64,000 nucleotides of DNA from Corbicula japonica (Eukaryota; Mollusca; Bivalvia; Venerida; Cyrenidae), in contig JAZAYU010000012.1 in assembly GCA_038501625.1 (NCBI GenBank), positions 1,116,001 through 1,180,000 of the forward strand, in the 5' to 3' direction. A program made the translations under genes and the position numbers. How positions within the stretch are numbered: the stretch's first letter is position 1; each line of letters begins with the position of its first letter. The notes beneath the pieces are model-generated. The model was not told the DNA's origin, did no database searches, and saw nothing but the letters and a program-made list of their open reading frames with translations. Below are positions 35,226-47,480 of this stretch, piece by piece.

Positions 35226-37722
35226 ACAACGAACTCCGTAATTTTTGTCAATTGTATATTAGTTGTTTTAATGCCATGCCGAAGTTTTATTTAGCTATAG
35301 AGAATGCACCAGTTTATGTAACAAAACACGTTATTTTTCTCAGCTAAGATAAACTGTACGAATAACACTTTTCAATGCAATTTTATGCAATCCATTTTCA
35401 GAAGACTTTTATCGCGCAAAATCTGATTAAATGGAGGGACCCAGTTCATTGCAATCCCGTTGTTCTTGTTTATATTAACTGATTTACGGAATTTATGCCA
35501 GTATCCCGCCAAATAATCGTGTTCAAACAAGAAGGAAAACGTCTCGAGGTTTCGCAATTCATCCGATTGATACGAAAACAAATCGTCCATAATGACTTGA
35601 TGCGAATAAAACGAATGAGAAACTGCTTGATTTTTCCATCCTTGTGCCAATAGCTATTTATCAAGAACTATCAGATCGCGGGAATTCTGTTTGAATCGTC
35701 GGATCGTTCACAAACCATTCACTTAACCAAAGTTTCGTCGCAAATTTTGAAAACATCTTTCTACTTTTGAAATGGAGAACTGCGTAGTACCGGTATTGAA
35801 TAGCAACAATTTTTAATTAAACACGTGTAATACATTTCGCTCAAAGCTTTCACATGTGTATCCATATTAAACGAAACGGCGCAGTATTCTTCCTCCATTT
35901 TCCGAATCGAGTCCGTTTTAATATACGAAGACTTTTTTTCTTTTCTTCGGGGATCATTTTTTCCTTAGAAAAGCGGTCTGTTTGTGGCTTTTTGTAAGAT
36001 AACATGTCAGACAAGGAAATGAAAGCGATTTCATGCCTCTATCTTGTTTGATAGAGGCGGGCTAATGCTAGAAACGTGTATGCGTATTTGTGGCACCGTA
36101 TTTGCGATACCGCGTTTTAAATAGGGTCTGGTAAGTCACTGTGATCAGATTTTTCTAAACCCCCATTTTTCTGAGAATTGGTGGGAGTTTGATTTACTTT
36201 TTGCAACCAAGTTTGAGTAACGTTAAACATTTTATAACAATTTCCAGAATTAATTTGGATCGAGTAAGCGCGTGCGGTTTTGAAAGGTAATTGGTTTTCT
36301 GCTGTAAACGTCATCGTTCTCGTAAGAAATCATTTGCAAATAAGTTTGTCAAATTTGATTGTTACATGCAAACGGTAAATACGTCAAATTTATACCCTTG
36401 TGATTCTTACGGAAACTATCGCAATGGTCTGTAAAGGAAATAATCGCTACAATTAAGTCATTTTCTGGAATTGTTTTTATGCGCACAGCGGTGTATCAAT
36501 CTGTCACTATATGTACATTGTTATAGGCCTTTTAGTGTCGAGTTTTATTGTGATATGTGTTCTCCTTTTATTTAACACGACTTTCCTGGCATTCAGCCTC
36601 CATAACCAGAGAGTTTAAGCCGTAACTGTCAAGAAGCATTATTGTAAATTGTTGAGAAGCCCTTCATATTTTGTCGTCTGTCGTATTAGATAGCTTTTTT
36701 TTTGGATTTTCCGAAATACAACAAATCTGATCGGTAGAATTTTTCTACAATTTCTGAAGGTGAATGTCTCTTGGTGGGTGGGGGCACTGTTATTTTTCTG
36801 ACTCATTTTGCAAAACATCTTTAGAAATACAGTTCGTAAACATATACAGAACATAGATTGGAATGACGAATTGTGTATTCTAAAAATAACTAAACTATTT
36901 GCCATTCGAGCATAAGAAAAAAATATACTTGTATTAACCCAAAAGTTGGTGGAAATAATGGACAACATCAAAGACCTGACTTATTTATGGAGAAGAGTTA
37001 ATATAAGCGTTTTCGCTTGTTTTTTTTAAATCAATAGCATGGCTTTTTCTAATTGTATAATATCATTTTATTTGCATTTATTTAAATAAATATTGTTTAA
37101 ACCAAAGACTTAACTTAAGCCGATTTTTATGTCGCCATTTTGAAAGCTACCGCAGGGCAGTCAAAATTTACCACAGGGCAACCCCTACATGAGATTGAAA
37201 ACAAACTTCATTTTATTGTACATGCTGAGGTCAGATGTGAATAACCGATTACTGAGTGTTTTATTCGTGGTTATGTTTCACACACAAAAAAACACAGACG
37301 GGGTTTCGTAACTGTATATTTAGAATGCCAAAATCTACGCATTTACGCAGAATACATGGAGGCAGAATTACTAGAAAAAACAACAACAGCAAATAACAAA
37401 ATAAATGGAAGATCATAACCATGAGAGATCTTGATTGATACGAGGAATGTTCTCGGTATAAAGTTAAAGGCCATGATATGGTAAATAAAGAAATTAAATA
37501 CCACATACGTGAATTGGTACGCTATCTTCGATAAAATAGGGCGACTTCTCACGTAAATAATGTTGTAAGGTTGCGAGGACGGATGATTTATATTTAAAGA
37601 GATGAATAAGAGTGTGTTCTTGGGGAATCATTGTTAATATTCCAAACCGAAATAGGAACAAAAAGAGCACTTATTGTTAAGGTGATAAAAGATAATGTTG
37701 AACTTTAAAGATGAATAAACAG
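35226..37722. other. Intergenic DNA, no supported gene
   Basis: Minus-strand frames at 35372-35650 and 36639-36971 have no motif I recognise. A small perfect hairpin (gcctctatc, loop ttgttt, gatagaggc) lies at about 36034-36057. Confidence 0.4.
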
Positions 37723-37851
<129 letters not shown>

Positions 37852-40111
37852 CCTTGGTTTGCATAAAATCATTTTAAAACGATAAATTACATTTATTCTG
37901 TGGTGTAATGGTATTAATAACAAATGGGTCTCCTAATATCGCGAATTGCATGGATGTTTATTGTTTTTAGGTATTTGTGCTTATGGAAGAGGTGGAAGAC
38001 AGTTACAAATCATCGCTCACGAAACGAAAACGAAAACAACACATTGTTGCAATCACTCTACATTCAACCATTTTTGAGATTTCTCGAAAAAAAAACATAC
38101 AGTTTTTTCCAAGGACAAAACACAAATTCAAATTCGCCGCGTTGACTTCTCGATGGCCCCCAGGAGGATTTTAGTAAACGTGTCCGGAGAACAGCGCGAT
38201 TTTAAAACGTTGTTATAATTTGTGGAATCTTATTTTCCATTCTACGTTAAAAGTGCAATCTACGAAAAAAAAACAAACAAACAGAACCTAAACAATACGA
38301 CAATTATATTAACATTCAAAATGTCTAAAACTATATGTTTCCATAATGAATTCTATCGCAAATAACTCTGACACCGTCGGCCACGTGGGAATTGAAACTT
38401 CTCGTGTTAAGCTGACGAATGTTCAGAGTCACTTCTAATTAGTAGCCGTTTAGTTTCTCGCGTACTTCTCACAGCCGTCACAATAACCAAGACATTTTCC
38501 ACTTTAGTATTTCCAATACACTTGACTCTTTATTCCTTTTAAAAATACCCGAAGCGTTAAAAACGCGTTCAGTGTTTTGAAATTTTGTATTTTCTTAGAT
38601 TACAATCATTTAAACATTCGAATTGTTTTATTTTGGCCGTGTTTACATCTAGGATACTATTAGTTAACAGAAATCTCATGAATCCGATTGATGTATTCTT
38701 CAATTGGCAAAAACTCACCAAGGAGAAAATTCGGTTTATGACTTTAAGGCGCATTGAACATAGAATATAATGCGAATAAAGGAAAACTCGGAGAATTTCA
38801 ATTACATTATGACGAAAACGATTGGCATTTGATTAATAGCATTCATACAAGAATAAAAATGAAAACTGTCTACGCATTCTTTATGTGGCATTCGTGAAGT
38901 TTATGATACTTCATTGAGAATAAAGTGCTCATAAGTGAAAATTACACGCTATTGAACATTTACAAACACACAAAAATATCGTATTATGAAACCTTATAAC
39001 ATTTTTGAGATTTGTAGCGGACTGCATGATTATTCACGTATTTTCTTCGGCCATTTTATTTTCCTTCCTTTAGGTCAGCGTACAATATTGCGTTTCCCTA
39101 TATGTTCTATATAGAGTCTTGGGAGTCTCCTTGATTTATTTATTCTTAGACAATATCAGGCATGGTCTTCTGATGAAGTTTGAATATAAATCTACATAAA
39201 AACATAGATTCCATACCACCATGACCGTAGGTTTCTACCTCAAATTTCACTTTGAAGACTACCACCCTTGCCTATTGACTAAATTTACTTGGGGCTAACC
39301 TGTTTATAGGCATTATTTTAAAAGTAATTTTTTTCTTATCCAAAATGTTTTGGATAATGATTTTTGGTTCCAACAGCTGCAGAAATACACAATTTCTGTT
39401 TTTTTAGAAGGAGTTTTATTTTTTCTTTAGCTATATTGGCCAATCAGCTAATGTTTCTATAGAGTCTTACGGGTTTCCCCTAACTTTTTTTTAACCAACC
39501 GGGAAGCAGCTTTTATTTAGTGTACACTGATCTATATTTATTTCTACCGATAATCATGGACATTGTTCACAGGAACCCTGTCGTTTTCTCATTTAAACTT
39601 CTGCCTGGTAATTGAATCGTTTACATAAGAAATTAGAAACGAAATATATATCGTGTTTAACGAAGTTGCGTTTCTGTTTTCTTTAAGTATATAATGACGA
39701 TCGTATATCAATGTTCCTGTTTAAAAAAGAAAACTGTTTGGCGTTTGACTGACAGAAATGTGAAGGTCTCGATACAAGTCTGTTGACAATTTCTCATCTT
39801 AAAGTACAAAGTGTATCCCTAAAATGTTGCTCCGATTATGGAGCTTTTTTCTGGATATGCTATTCGTGTATGGTGAATTGAGTCTAAAACTAGCCCTAAG
39901 TCACACGTCTATCTTCCCTTTTTCAGGCGTAAAATCGTTTAGACTGATAAACATATTCCTGCCTGCGGCAACAATATGTTTGTCTAAAGCCATGAAAATG
40001 ACGACTTCATATAAAACAGTCAATATTGCGGATAGTGCTGAATGTTTTAGTGACATAAGTAATAATCTAATAAAATCTATTTAAGGTCTTGTCTTCTTAT
40101 GTAGAATTCTT
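37852..40111. other. Intergenic DNA upstream of the receptor exons
   Basis: No exon with convincing receptor homology or good splice sites was found. The first part of the receptor's amino-terminal domain could be here or further upstream. Frames at 37924-38174 and 39824-40084 show no domain. Confidence 0.4.
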
Positions 40112-40168
40112 CCTTAAATAAAGATTTATTATTATTATTGTTATTATTATTATTTGTTATTATTATTA

Positions 40169-40211
<43 letters not shown>

Positions 40212-40212
40212 C
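40112..40212. repeat. (ATT)n microsatellite
   Basis: ATT/TTA run after 'aaataaag', with minor interruptions. The 'taaataaagatttattatt' start resembles the 3' tail of a retroposon, but no body was identified upstream. Confidence 0.9.
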
Positions 40213-40669
40213 ATGAGTCGCCTGCTTGCATTAAGTTGAAAACGGGCCTATTTTTTAAAAATAATATTTGATAAAATGTTATTCCAGCTGTGAAGCTGTA
40301 ACTTATAAGCCACGGTAAGATTTGTAACAAACGAAACAGTCTATATGGTACATGTATTACCTTTATTTCAGGAAAAAAGTAAAATTACGTTGCTTTACAT
40401 AGGTTTGATAACTTTTAAGCTGGATATAGAGCTTCAGGGCGAAGCAAACACTAAGACATTAACTTACCAAAATAGTTTTCCCAGCACTAAGCAATGCCCA
40501 TGGTTAAACTTGGGATCTTCCTCCGCCTAAAAGCTGGTTATACACTTTTAAGGCGGTGCATGACTATCATTTGAAATTCACAGTAGCGCTATTTGTGCAG
40601 TGTGGTGGTCGTAAAAAGTCTCCCCGTACATTTAGTCAGTACTGTTATCAGTAAATTAACACGTTGCCG
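40213..40669. other. DNA between the microsatellite and SINE
   Basis: A 'tttatttcag' acceptor-like site at about 40362-40371 opens a 53-codon frame to 40530, but there is no matching donor or receptor similarity. Nothing supported. Confidence 0.4.
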
Positions 40670-40827
40670 ATGTCATGCAGTGATTGTTACGTATATTAGG
40701 GCTATCCGATCAACCTTTTTGGGGTTGTCCCGGTTAGCTCAGTTGATTGCGTCGCAGGAATTGCAGGGCTAGGCGCTGTCGCCGTGACAGTGCGGGTTCG
40801 CTCCAAGCTAGAGACACTATCATTTTA
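40670..40827 (+). repeat. tRNA-derived SINE-like element, copy by the receptor exon
   Basis: A box region 'ttagctcagttgattgcg' (about 40734-40751) and B box 'gggttcgctcc' (40793-40803), preceded by the same about 60 bp as copy 1 ('atccgatcaacctttttggg'). It ends 'agagacactatcatttta', about 40 bp before the acceptor of the first visible receptor exon. Confidence 0.8.
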
Positions 40828-40868
40828 AAGCAACAAGATATATAATATTTAATTTCGTTTACTTTCAG

Positions 40869-41446
40869 GCACACAACCCTCTACTGCTCATGTTAAAGCC
40901 TTCCAAGGTTGACCAAGCCGACGCTTTTCTTCAGTTCTTCGAAGCCAACTTCTGGTTTAATGTGATTATTCTTGTACAGGAATTGTTTGTTGCTGATGGT
41001 TTCTTCGGAAAAATTATGGAAAAATCATCCGACCCAAGGTGGAATATTCAAGGAAAAATCCTTCCCGAGAGTATTACCGATTTGGAATTATATATATTAA
41101 CTACATCTGTGTTAGGCAGTGTTCCAAAGTTAGTTGTTATTCACACGGATTTACTACTCGCTAAGCGGATATTTGCGTCCATGAAAGACGCCAATCTGAC
41201 GTCGATAAATCACGCGTGGTTTGTAACGGAAACCAGTTTTACACGTGAGCACGACGAGCTTCCGGCTTTTTATATTGGTGCCCTGTCCATTGTTCCAAAT
41301 TATGCGGCAAATGTAGATGATGTTATTATAGATGGATCCAATTTTATCATTAAGTCTGTGATAAATTATTCTGATAAAAAATCAATAAAACGTAGTTGTT
41401 GGAATGACTCATCAATATACAGTTCTGTTGGAAAAGATATGTACAG
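40869..41446 (+). CDS. NMDA-type glutamate receptor, amino-terminal-domain exon
   Basis: This is an internal exon of an ionotropic glutamate receptor subunit, a ligand-gated cation channel of the plasma membrane. It starts after the acceptor 'tttactttcag' and ends at 41446 before 'gtaagt', two bases into a codon (phase 2). The 192 complete codons begin AHNPLLLMLKPSKVDQADAF and form part of the bilobed amino-terminal domain: a periplasmic-binding-like fold with a L-x-V-I-x-L-V strand, then KLVVIHTDLLLAKRIFASM, as in the second lobe of GluN subunits ('LL-H-x-x-x-x-AKRIF'). It ends SVGKDMYR, which joins in frame to QLIQTKMTG of the next exon. Potential N-glycosylation sites (NLT, NDS) fit an extracellular domain. 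The signal peptide and first part of the domain must come from upstream exons not found here. Confidence 0.9.
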
Positions 41447-41739
41447 GTAAGTGTCCACAAAAAACTGCCGGATTTAAATACTGCAAAGTGTGCTCTAATA
41501 TTTTAGAGCCTTGTTTAGTTTGACAAGGCTGAGTCAGAAGTTCATTTCAATCAAGCTTAATCAAACTGTTAATAAATCTTCGTACTTTTATTTCGGAAAT
41601 TCTTTTTTGAAAATGTACCTGCGCAATATAGTTTAAAATCTGTCTACAGTCATCATTTCACTGATATGGACAACGATATGTTGTGTCCATTTGCTTAACA
41701 AATGTAAACTTTAAAGAAATTTTCTAAACTATGCTTTAC

Positions 41740-42100
41740 CTTGAATTTCCTGGTAGCGCAAATATTTGACAAAGGAATCATCATGTTTATTCTCTTTCTA
41801 CATAACTGAATGTTCTTTAAAAGGACACAACATACTGTTGTCAGAATCATATTAAATTTTAATGTGGGCATTTATTAATTTTTTTATATTTTGTGTTTAG
41901 GCTGCAATAGAATTTTAGGGAAAGTTTAGGTCTAGCTTTTTTCTTCAATATGATAAAATTTATTAATTGTATCTAAAATCGAGACACATTAATAAAATTT
42001 ATTTGTGCAAAGATTTCTTGAACTGCATTATGCCAGTAGAGAGATTTTGATTACTTTCTTGTTTATCGATGCCAGTGCATTGACGACTGTAGACAGCCCT
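41740..42100. mobile_element. Foldback element D, copy 4, within intron 1
   Basis: 'ttagggaaagtttaggtcta', 'acacattaataaaatttatt', 'tgtgcaaagatttcttgaac' and 'gagattttgattactttctt' match the right half of element D copy 1. The left arm is not clear, so it appears truncated. Confidence 0.65.
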
Positions 42101-42205
42101 AAAGGATATCCACATTTTATGGTATATATCAGGACACTTACGAATGAAAACTAACCTATATTTAGCCACCCGCATAAAAGTTTGTTTAAAATTAGGCTTT
42201 ATCTA

Positions 42206-42438
42206 CGGAGCCCCTAAGGTGACATTTAGCATCCTTTTTCATTTGCCATACTTTTTAAAGGATATTTTTATTTCGTTTAAAAGAAATACTATTTCGTTTA
42301 AACGTCATAATACAAATCCGTTTAAACGAATTAATATTTCGTTTAAACGAAATAATAATTTGTTTAAACGAAATAATATCCTTTACAAAAAGTATGGAAA
42401 ATGATAAAAGTATGCTAAATGTCACCTTAGGGGCTCCG
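42206..42438. mobile_element. TA-flanked MITE of GTTTAAAC palindromes (family C), copy 2
   Basis: Same termini as 27206-27531 (CGGAGCCCCTAAGGTGACAT and complement) with TA outside each tip (42204-42205 and 42439-42440). It is shorter, 233 bp, with three intact CGTTTAAACG palindromes and two variants. It is inserted in the receptor's first visible intron. The open frame at 42144-42404 with SFKRN repeats is a translation of the palindromes. Confidence 0.9.
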
Positions 42439-42597
42439 TATTTATCGAGAACTTGCTAAGAAATCAATTAAAACTAGTAGTGAAGTACAACAACATATTT
42501 ATTTATTTGTAATATACCGTAGTTTTCATACTTAAAAATAAGATAATTAATATAACGATAACTTTGATAACGTGTTGATGTTTTATATTTGTTACAG

Positions 42598-43636
42598 GCA
42601 ATTAATTCAAACTAAAATGACAGGTATTTCTGGTGATATCATATTTGACGAACAAGGAAAATTAAAAGCAACGAGTTTTGTTGTTCAAAACCTTGTGTAT
42701 GAAGAAAGTCAGTTATTCTGGAGAAAAATAGGTCATATCAACGGAAATGACGTCAGTCCATTCGGCATTATTTGGCCCGGAGATTCTATTTCCGGCACCG
42801 TAGCTTACGGGAAAAAACGATATAGGATCGTAACCAATCCAGTAAAACCGTTCGTTATGGACGAAGATCCCGACTCCGATTATGGCGTTTGTGCACAAGA
42901 CACAACATGTGTATATATAAACTATACGGGTAAATACGACGTTATTCGAGCGTTACAAGACTATGAAAACAATGTGTTTAACGCTAGTCATCCATATTCC
43001 ATTAAATGTTGTCGTGGACTTGCATTAGATTTGCTCAATAGACTTGCTAGTGATCTGGATTTTGATTATACTCTCTACATAGTTTCTGACCGAACGTACG
43101 GCAAGGAAGTGAATGGTTCCTGGACTGGCATGGTTCGAGAGCTTATGGCAGGCACAGCACATATGGCTGTGGCTGCCTTTAGTATAACAAGGTCAAGGTT
43201 AAAGGCCATTGATTTCACCACCACGTACTTCTTCTCAGGGTTTTCTGTATTGTACTCAGAAAAGCAAAGAGCTTCAAATATGCGGGCATTTATTGAACCG
43301 TTTGATATTACAGTGTGGTTTGCTATTTTAATCAGCGCAACCTGCGCGGCACTGGCTATGGGGCTTCTTGAATGGAACAGTCCATTTGGACTGAACCCAT
43401 GGGGCAAGAAAAGAAAACAGAACTATACATTGGGATCGGGTTTAACAATGGTTTACTCAGTGTTGTTTGGACATACCGTGAAAACCAAATCTCCAAAGGC
43501 GTGGCCCAGTAAGGTGCTGCAGAATTTCTGGGCGTTCTCGTGTATATTTGTAATTGCCAGTTACACTGCCAATCTAGCAGCCTTCATTGCCGGCAAACAC
43601 GCAGGACTCTTCTATATGAACATCCACGATTCACGG
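42598..43636 (+). CDS. NMDA-type glutamate receptor (GluN3-like), S1-M1-pore-M3 exon
   Basis: A 1039-bp exon between 'tttgttacag' and 'gtaagt', open throughout and ending in phase 0. In order it encodes the end of the amino-terminal domain (TGISGDIIFDEQGKL); the S1 ligand-binding half with the GluN cysteine pattern (C-x5-C, later KCC) and CCRGLALDLLNRLASDLDFD; and WTGMVRELMAGTAHMAVAAF with SITRSRLKAIDFT, where the Arg at 43196-43198 lines up with the residue that holds the ligand carboxylate. M1 follows (about 43301-43375), then the re-entrant loop SGLTMVYSVLFGHTV, and M3 with the gating motif SYTANLAAF (43559-43585). The pore tip reads L-F-G, with Gly (43469-43471) at the N/Q/R site as in vertebrate GluN3, not the Asn of GluN1 and GluN2. 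PFGLNPWGKKRK between M1 and the pore also resembles GluN3. The closest subtype is inferred by eye. Confidence 0.95.
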
Positions 43637-44151
43637 GTAAGTAAATACATAATACATCGTATATATGTTCAAGACATAAATAATCAGGATGTTACTTTTT
43701 GTACAATGTAACTTGAGATTATTTACGATTTAAATAGAAAAAACATACACGCAGACCTCAGCTTTGATGATTGCACAAGCATCGGGTTGTTCAAAATCAA
43801 TTGTTCAGCTATGATTCCTAATGAGGTTAAAGTATGAACCCATCGCTAGTGCCAAGGCAATTCGCTGCTCATTTGACACTGTCTCTCACATCCGGTTTGG
43901 CAAACTTTCGATAAAATTTTGACAATGGCTTTTCGTATTTCTCTACTTTACGTATTTGATTAAAATTGCATCCATTACCAGTGGAAACAATTTCGATTAA
44001 GCAAGGCCATGTTTCGAACATAAAAGCATTGTTTAAGTTACATATCTATAGTTTTCGATTAACACAATGAAATCAATTCATTGATTCTTTTCCCCACCGC
44101 TCCCCTCGAACGCCAAAAACTAAATTTCTGTGACAGCTGTGGAGAGGATCG
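43637..44151. other. 5' part of intron 2, nothing recognised
   Basis: No repeat or exon seen between the donor and the 79-bp array. Confidence 0.5.
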
Positions 44152-44936
44152 GAAGTCGTTGATACAGGTCTAATTCCGGTGTTTGTTAAGTGAATGAGAT
44201 GACATCATAAAGTTATCATCTATCAGATAGGAAGTCGTTGATACAGGTCTATTTCCGGTGTTTGTTAAGTGAATGAGATGACATCATAAAGTTATCATCT
44301 ATCAGATAGGAAGTCGTTGATACATGTCTATTTCCGGTGTTAGTTAAGTGAAAGAGATGACATCATAATGTTATCATCTATCAGATAGGAAGTCGTTGAT
44401 ACAGGTCTATTTTCGGTGTTTGTTAAGTGAAGGAGATTACATCATAAAGTTATCATCTATCAGATAGGAAGTCGTCGATACAGGTCTATTTACGGTGTTT
44501 GTTAACTGTAGGAGATGACATCATAAAGTTATCATCTATCAGATAGGAAGTCGTTGATACAGGTCTTTTTCCGGTGTTTGTTAAGTGAAGGAGATAACAT
44601 CATAAAGTTATCATCTATCAGATAGGAAGTCGTTGATACAGGTCTATTTCCGGTGTTAGTTAAGTGAAGGAGATGACATCATAAAGTTATCATCTATCAC
44701 ATAGGAAATCGTTGATACAGGTCTATTTCCGGCGTTTGTTAAGTGAAGGAGATGACATCATAAAGTTATCATCTATCAGATAGGAAGTCGTCGACACAGG
44801 TCTATTTCCGGTGTTTTTTTAAGTGAAAGAGATGACATCATAAAGTTATCATCTATCAGATAGGAAGTCGTAGATACAGGTCTATTTCCGGAGTATGTTA
44901 AGTGCAAGCAATGACAATCATAAAGTTGTCATTTAT
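44152..44936. repeat. 79-bp tandem array, about 10 copies
   Basis: Units begin GAAGTCGTTGATACAGGTCT and end 'cataaagttatcatctatca' plus 'gatag'; starts at 44152, 44231, 44310 and 44389 give a period of exactly 79. Copies differ by a few substitutions and small indels (e.g. 'gtgtttttttaag' in a late copy); the last is the most diverged. It lies within receptor intron 2. Confidence 0.95.
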
Positions 44937-45888
44937 TAGTATTTATCATATGAAATCTCCAAACTAAAATAATTTGTTTTCTTGGTAAGTTCTTAAATAA
45001 TCACAGGTACGTGTATTTAATTCACCAGTTATACGACACTGAGAATTACTTTCTTGATCATATAATCAACGCATTTACTTATTATTTATGCAAATAACAT
45101 CTCAACTGCCAATGAATAGGGTAAAGACAACTTATCATATTGTTTTTTGGTGCTTAATCATAACTCATCCAAAAACGCTGACAAGTAAAATGGTCCATGT
45201 GTCTTAGTACACGTGCCATTTCGAAATGTTCTTAAAACGGAATTATGGATTAGCGTGCATTTCTTGGAAAAGCTCAGGTTTTTGCATATGATATTGAGTG
45301 CGAGATATTGTAAAAAGACCCTAGTCACAGTATGAAGCCGGTGAATAAATATACATGTATATATCGGTTTATCCCCGGAGTAATTTGACATTCTTTAGAT
45401 TTGCAGAGCTCGCAAATCGAGAAACGAACTAGGCAGGTTTTCGGTAACTCAGTATCCACAAATCCATTGAAAGTTGATTTTTTATGTAAAACCTGCTTAA
45501 TTTTCAGGAAAATGAACTTTTCAAAAGGAAATCAAAGTTGACAAGGCTGACAGATAAAACACATTTATAGCGCCGGTAAAATTTAAACTACAACTGAGAA
45601 TTTTCTCTATTTGAAACTAATTTCGATTCTGAAGTTCTTAGTTCAAGGAGGTCTTTTATGTGCATCCGAGAGAACGTCGTGTCAAACTTGTTCTTAAACT
45701 TGGCGCCACGAATCTTCTATACAATCTACCTAAATGCAACTGGGAAACAGAATAAAACCAAAGTTGAAGATATATAAAATACAAATATAAAAGAAAGAAA
45801 TATACTCTGACAAACTTGATTTTAGCTCGAAAGATGAAATCTAAAGTCATAAAATGCTAAACCGTAGTCGTTTGAAGATCAGTGTCCA
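44937..45888. other. Intronic DNA, nothing recognised
   Basis: No supported exon or repeat; frames at 45158-45391 and 45656-45850 show no domain. Confidence 0.45.
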
Positions 45889-46023
45889 AGGTTATAAAAC
45901 TGAGCATGGAAACCAGTCTCAGATCTCAAGCATCTGATTGGCTGAAATGGCGACCAGTCGCCATTTCAGCCAATCAGATGCTTGAGATTTGAGACTGGTT
46001 TCCAATCTCAGCTTTAAAACCTT
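45889..46023. mobile_element. Palindromic MITE (family B), copy 1, 135 bp
   Basis: The element is close to a complete hairpin: outer arms AAGGTTATAAAACTGAG and CTCAGCTTTAAAACCTT, inner arms 'ctcaagcatctgattggctg' with 'aaatggcgac' and their complement, and a two-base centre (ggcgac-ca-gtcgcc). A second copy is at 49293-49409. No coding capacity. Confidence 0.9.
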
Positions 46024-46229
46024 CAGGGCTGTTGTCTTTTTTTACTTCAAATCTCAGAATCTAAGAGAAACAAATCTTTTTGTAACAATTTTCAAATAAT
46101 TAGTTCAGTTCTATTGTCCATCCGCCGAATATGAACAACCGCTTATAAAACACTAAGGTATACATAAAGGCCAAACATTGACGTAAAATTTATTGGCCAA
46201 CAACTGTCATCATTAGCTAAATGTCCTAA
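46024..46229. other. Intronic DNA, nothing recognised
   Basis: Short unique stretch between two inverted-repeat structures. Confidence 0.5.
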
Positions 46230-46698
46230 TATACTTAAGGACTTTGAAAACGCACCCTTGGGATAAGTGTATATAAACATAGAAGACGCCTTTTATATCA
46301 AACATATTATATAGCTGTGTAAAGTACAACTCATTGCCGTCATTTTGATACCAAAATATTTAAAATTGGTTCATTGATAATAAAAATATCGCGTGTTCAA
46401 GACAGTAACCCTGAAATCAAAAGTGACACTTTAGCCAATACAAGCGTTCGTTTTCAATGATATGCCTTTAATTGTAATGCAAGCTCTATAGGCGTGAAGT
46501 GTTACTTTTGATTTTAGGGTTACTGTCTTTAACTCGCAATATCTTTTGTATAAATAGACCAATCTTAAATATTTTACTATCAAACTGACGGCAATGAATT
46601 GTACTTTACAAAGGTATGTGAAACATTTCATTTCAAAGGCCTTTTCCAAGTTAAAATACACTTATCCCAAGGGTGCGTTTTCAAAGTCCTTAAGTATA
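46230..46698. repeat. Long imperfect inverted repeat, arms about 200 bp
   Basis: 'tatacttaaggactttgaaa' plus 'acgcacccttgggataagtg' on the left is mirrored by 'cacttatcccaagggtgcgt' plus 'tttcaaagtccttaagtata' on the right. Further in, 'aagtacaactcattgccgtc' and 'gacagtaaccctgaaatcaa' are also mirrored. The central unpaired part is about 60 bp. It may be a foldback transposon or an inverted duplication; no terminal target duplication was confirmed. Confidence 0.85.
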
Positions 46699-47402
46699 GT
46701 ATGAAAACTTCTTGCATTAAGCCGTTATTCTGCACAGCACTTAAATTTTGACATTGAAGCATTTTTCCGTTACGCTAGCGAGCGACTTTTCACTTTTCGC
46801 TTGCAGGCGCCTTTTCGCTAATCACCGAGACACATTTTAAGAAAAAAATGTGTGACTTTGTCACGAGATACATGGATTAAAATATCATTAACATTAGCAA
46901 TTCAAGTACGTTTTGACAGTTAAACAATACATTTATGAATTACTTGTTTCCTTAGGTCTCTTATTTTCAGTCAAATTTATGTATAATAGGTATAAAGCAT
47001 TTTATCGAATAAAAAAAATCAGATAACTTAACAGACAACTGTTCACTATAAAGAGAAAAAAGGTTTATGTCTTTTAAAAACAGGTGATATTGGACAAGGA
47101 CGATTTTGTCGTAGGAAACGCGAGGCTTTGCCCATCCTTTTCTGACAATATTCTTTTCTGACAGTGAAATACCACTTTTATTTCCCGGGAAAGTTCTATA
47201 ATTCACTGAAAAGCATAAAATAAATTTCTATCTTACACTGGTAAAAACAAATATCCTATATATATTTGATAAATATGATATAGTAAACTTTCTGTATGAG
47301 GAAAAGTACACGTCGAGGGGCTACATAAAACGTATTCGTTAAACTGGGCGTGGCGTAAAAGTGATATCAGTCAATGACCTGATATACAATGTAACCGTAA
47401 GA
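46699..47402. other. Intronic DNA, nothing recognised
   Basis: No supported feature; the minus-strand frame at 46967-47206 has no domain. Confidence 0.45.
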
Positions 47403-47480
47403 ATTATTATTATTATTATTATTATTATTATTTTTATTATAATAATAATTATTATTTATTTATTTATTTATTTATTTAGG
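47403..47480. repeat. (ATT)n and (ATTT)n compound microsatellite
   Basis: ATT repeats, then 'attataataataattattat', then six or so ATTT units. Confidence 0.95.

Larger units (their letters stand above)
41447..42597 (+). other. Receptor intron 1, 1.15 kb
   Basis: GT-AG intron (gtaagtgtcc to tttgttacag), phase 2. It holds a fragment of foldback element D (41740-42100) and MITE C copy 2 (42206-42438), so about half of it is transposon-derived. Repeats C and D also occur outside the gene. Confidence 0.9.

Noticed and set aside
39824..40084. Signal-peptide exon of the receptor (starts MLLRLWSFFLDMLF)
   Set aside because: The hydrophobic start is suggestive, but there is no donor in a sensible place and nothing amino-terminal-domain-like follows.
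40362..40530. Upstream receptor exon after the 'tttatttcag' site
   Set aside because: The 53-codon frame runs into a stop without a usable donor and shows no amino-terminal-domain similarity.
42144..42404. Frame with SFKRN/PFKRI repeats
   Set aside because: It is MITE C copy 2 read through its GTTTAAAC palindromes.
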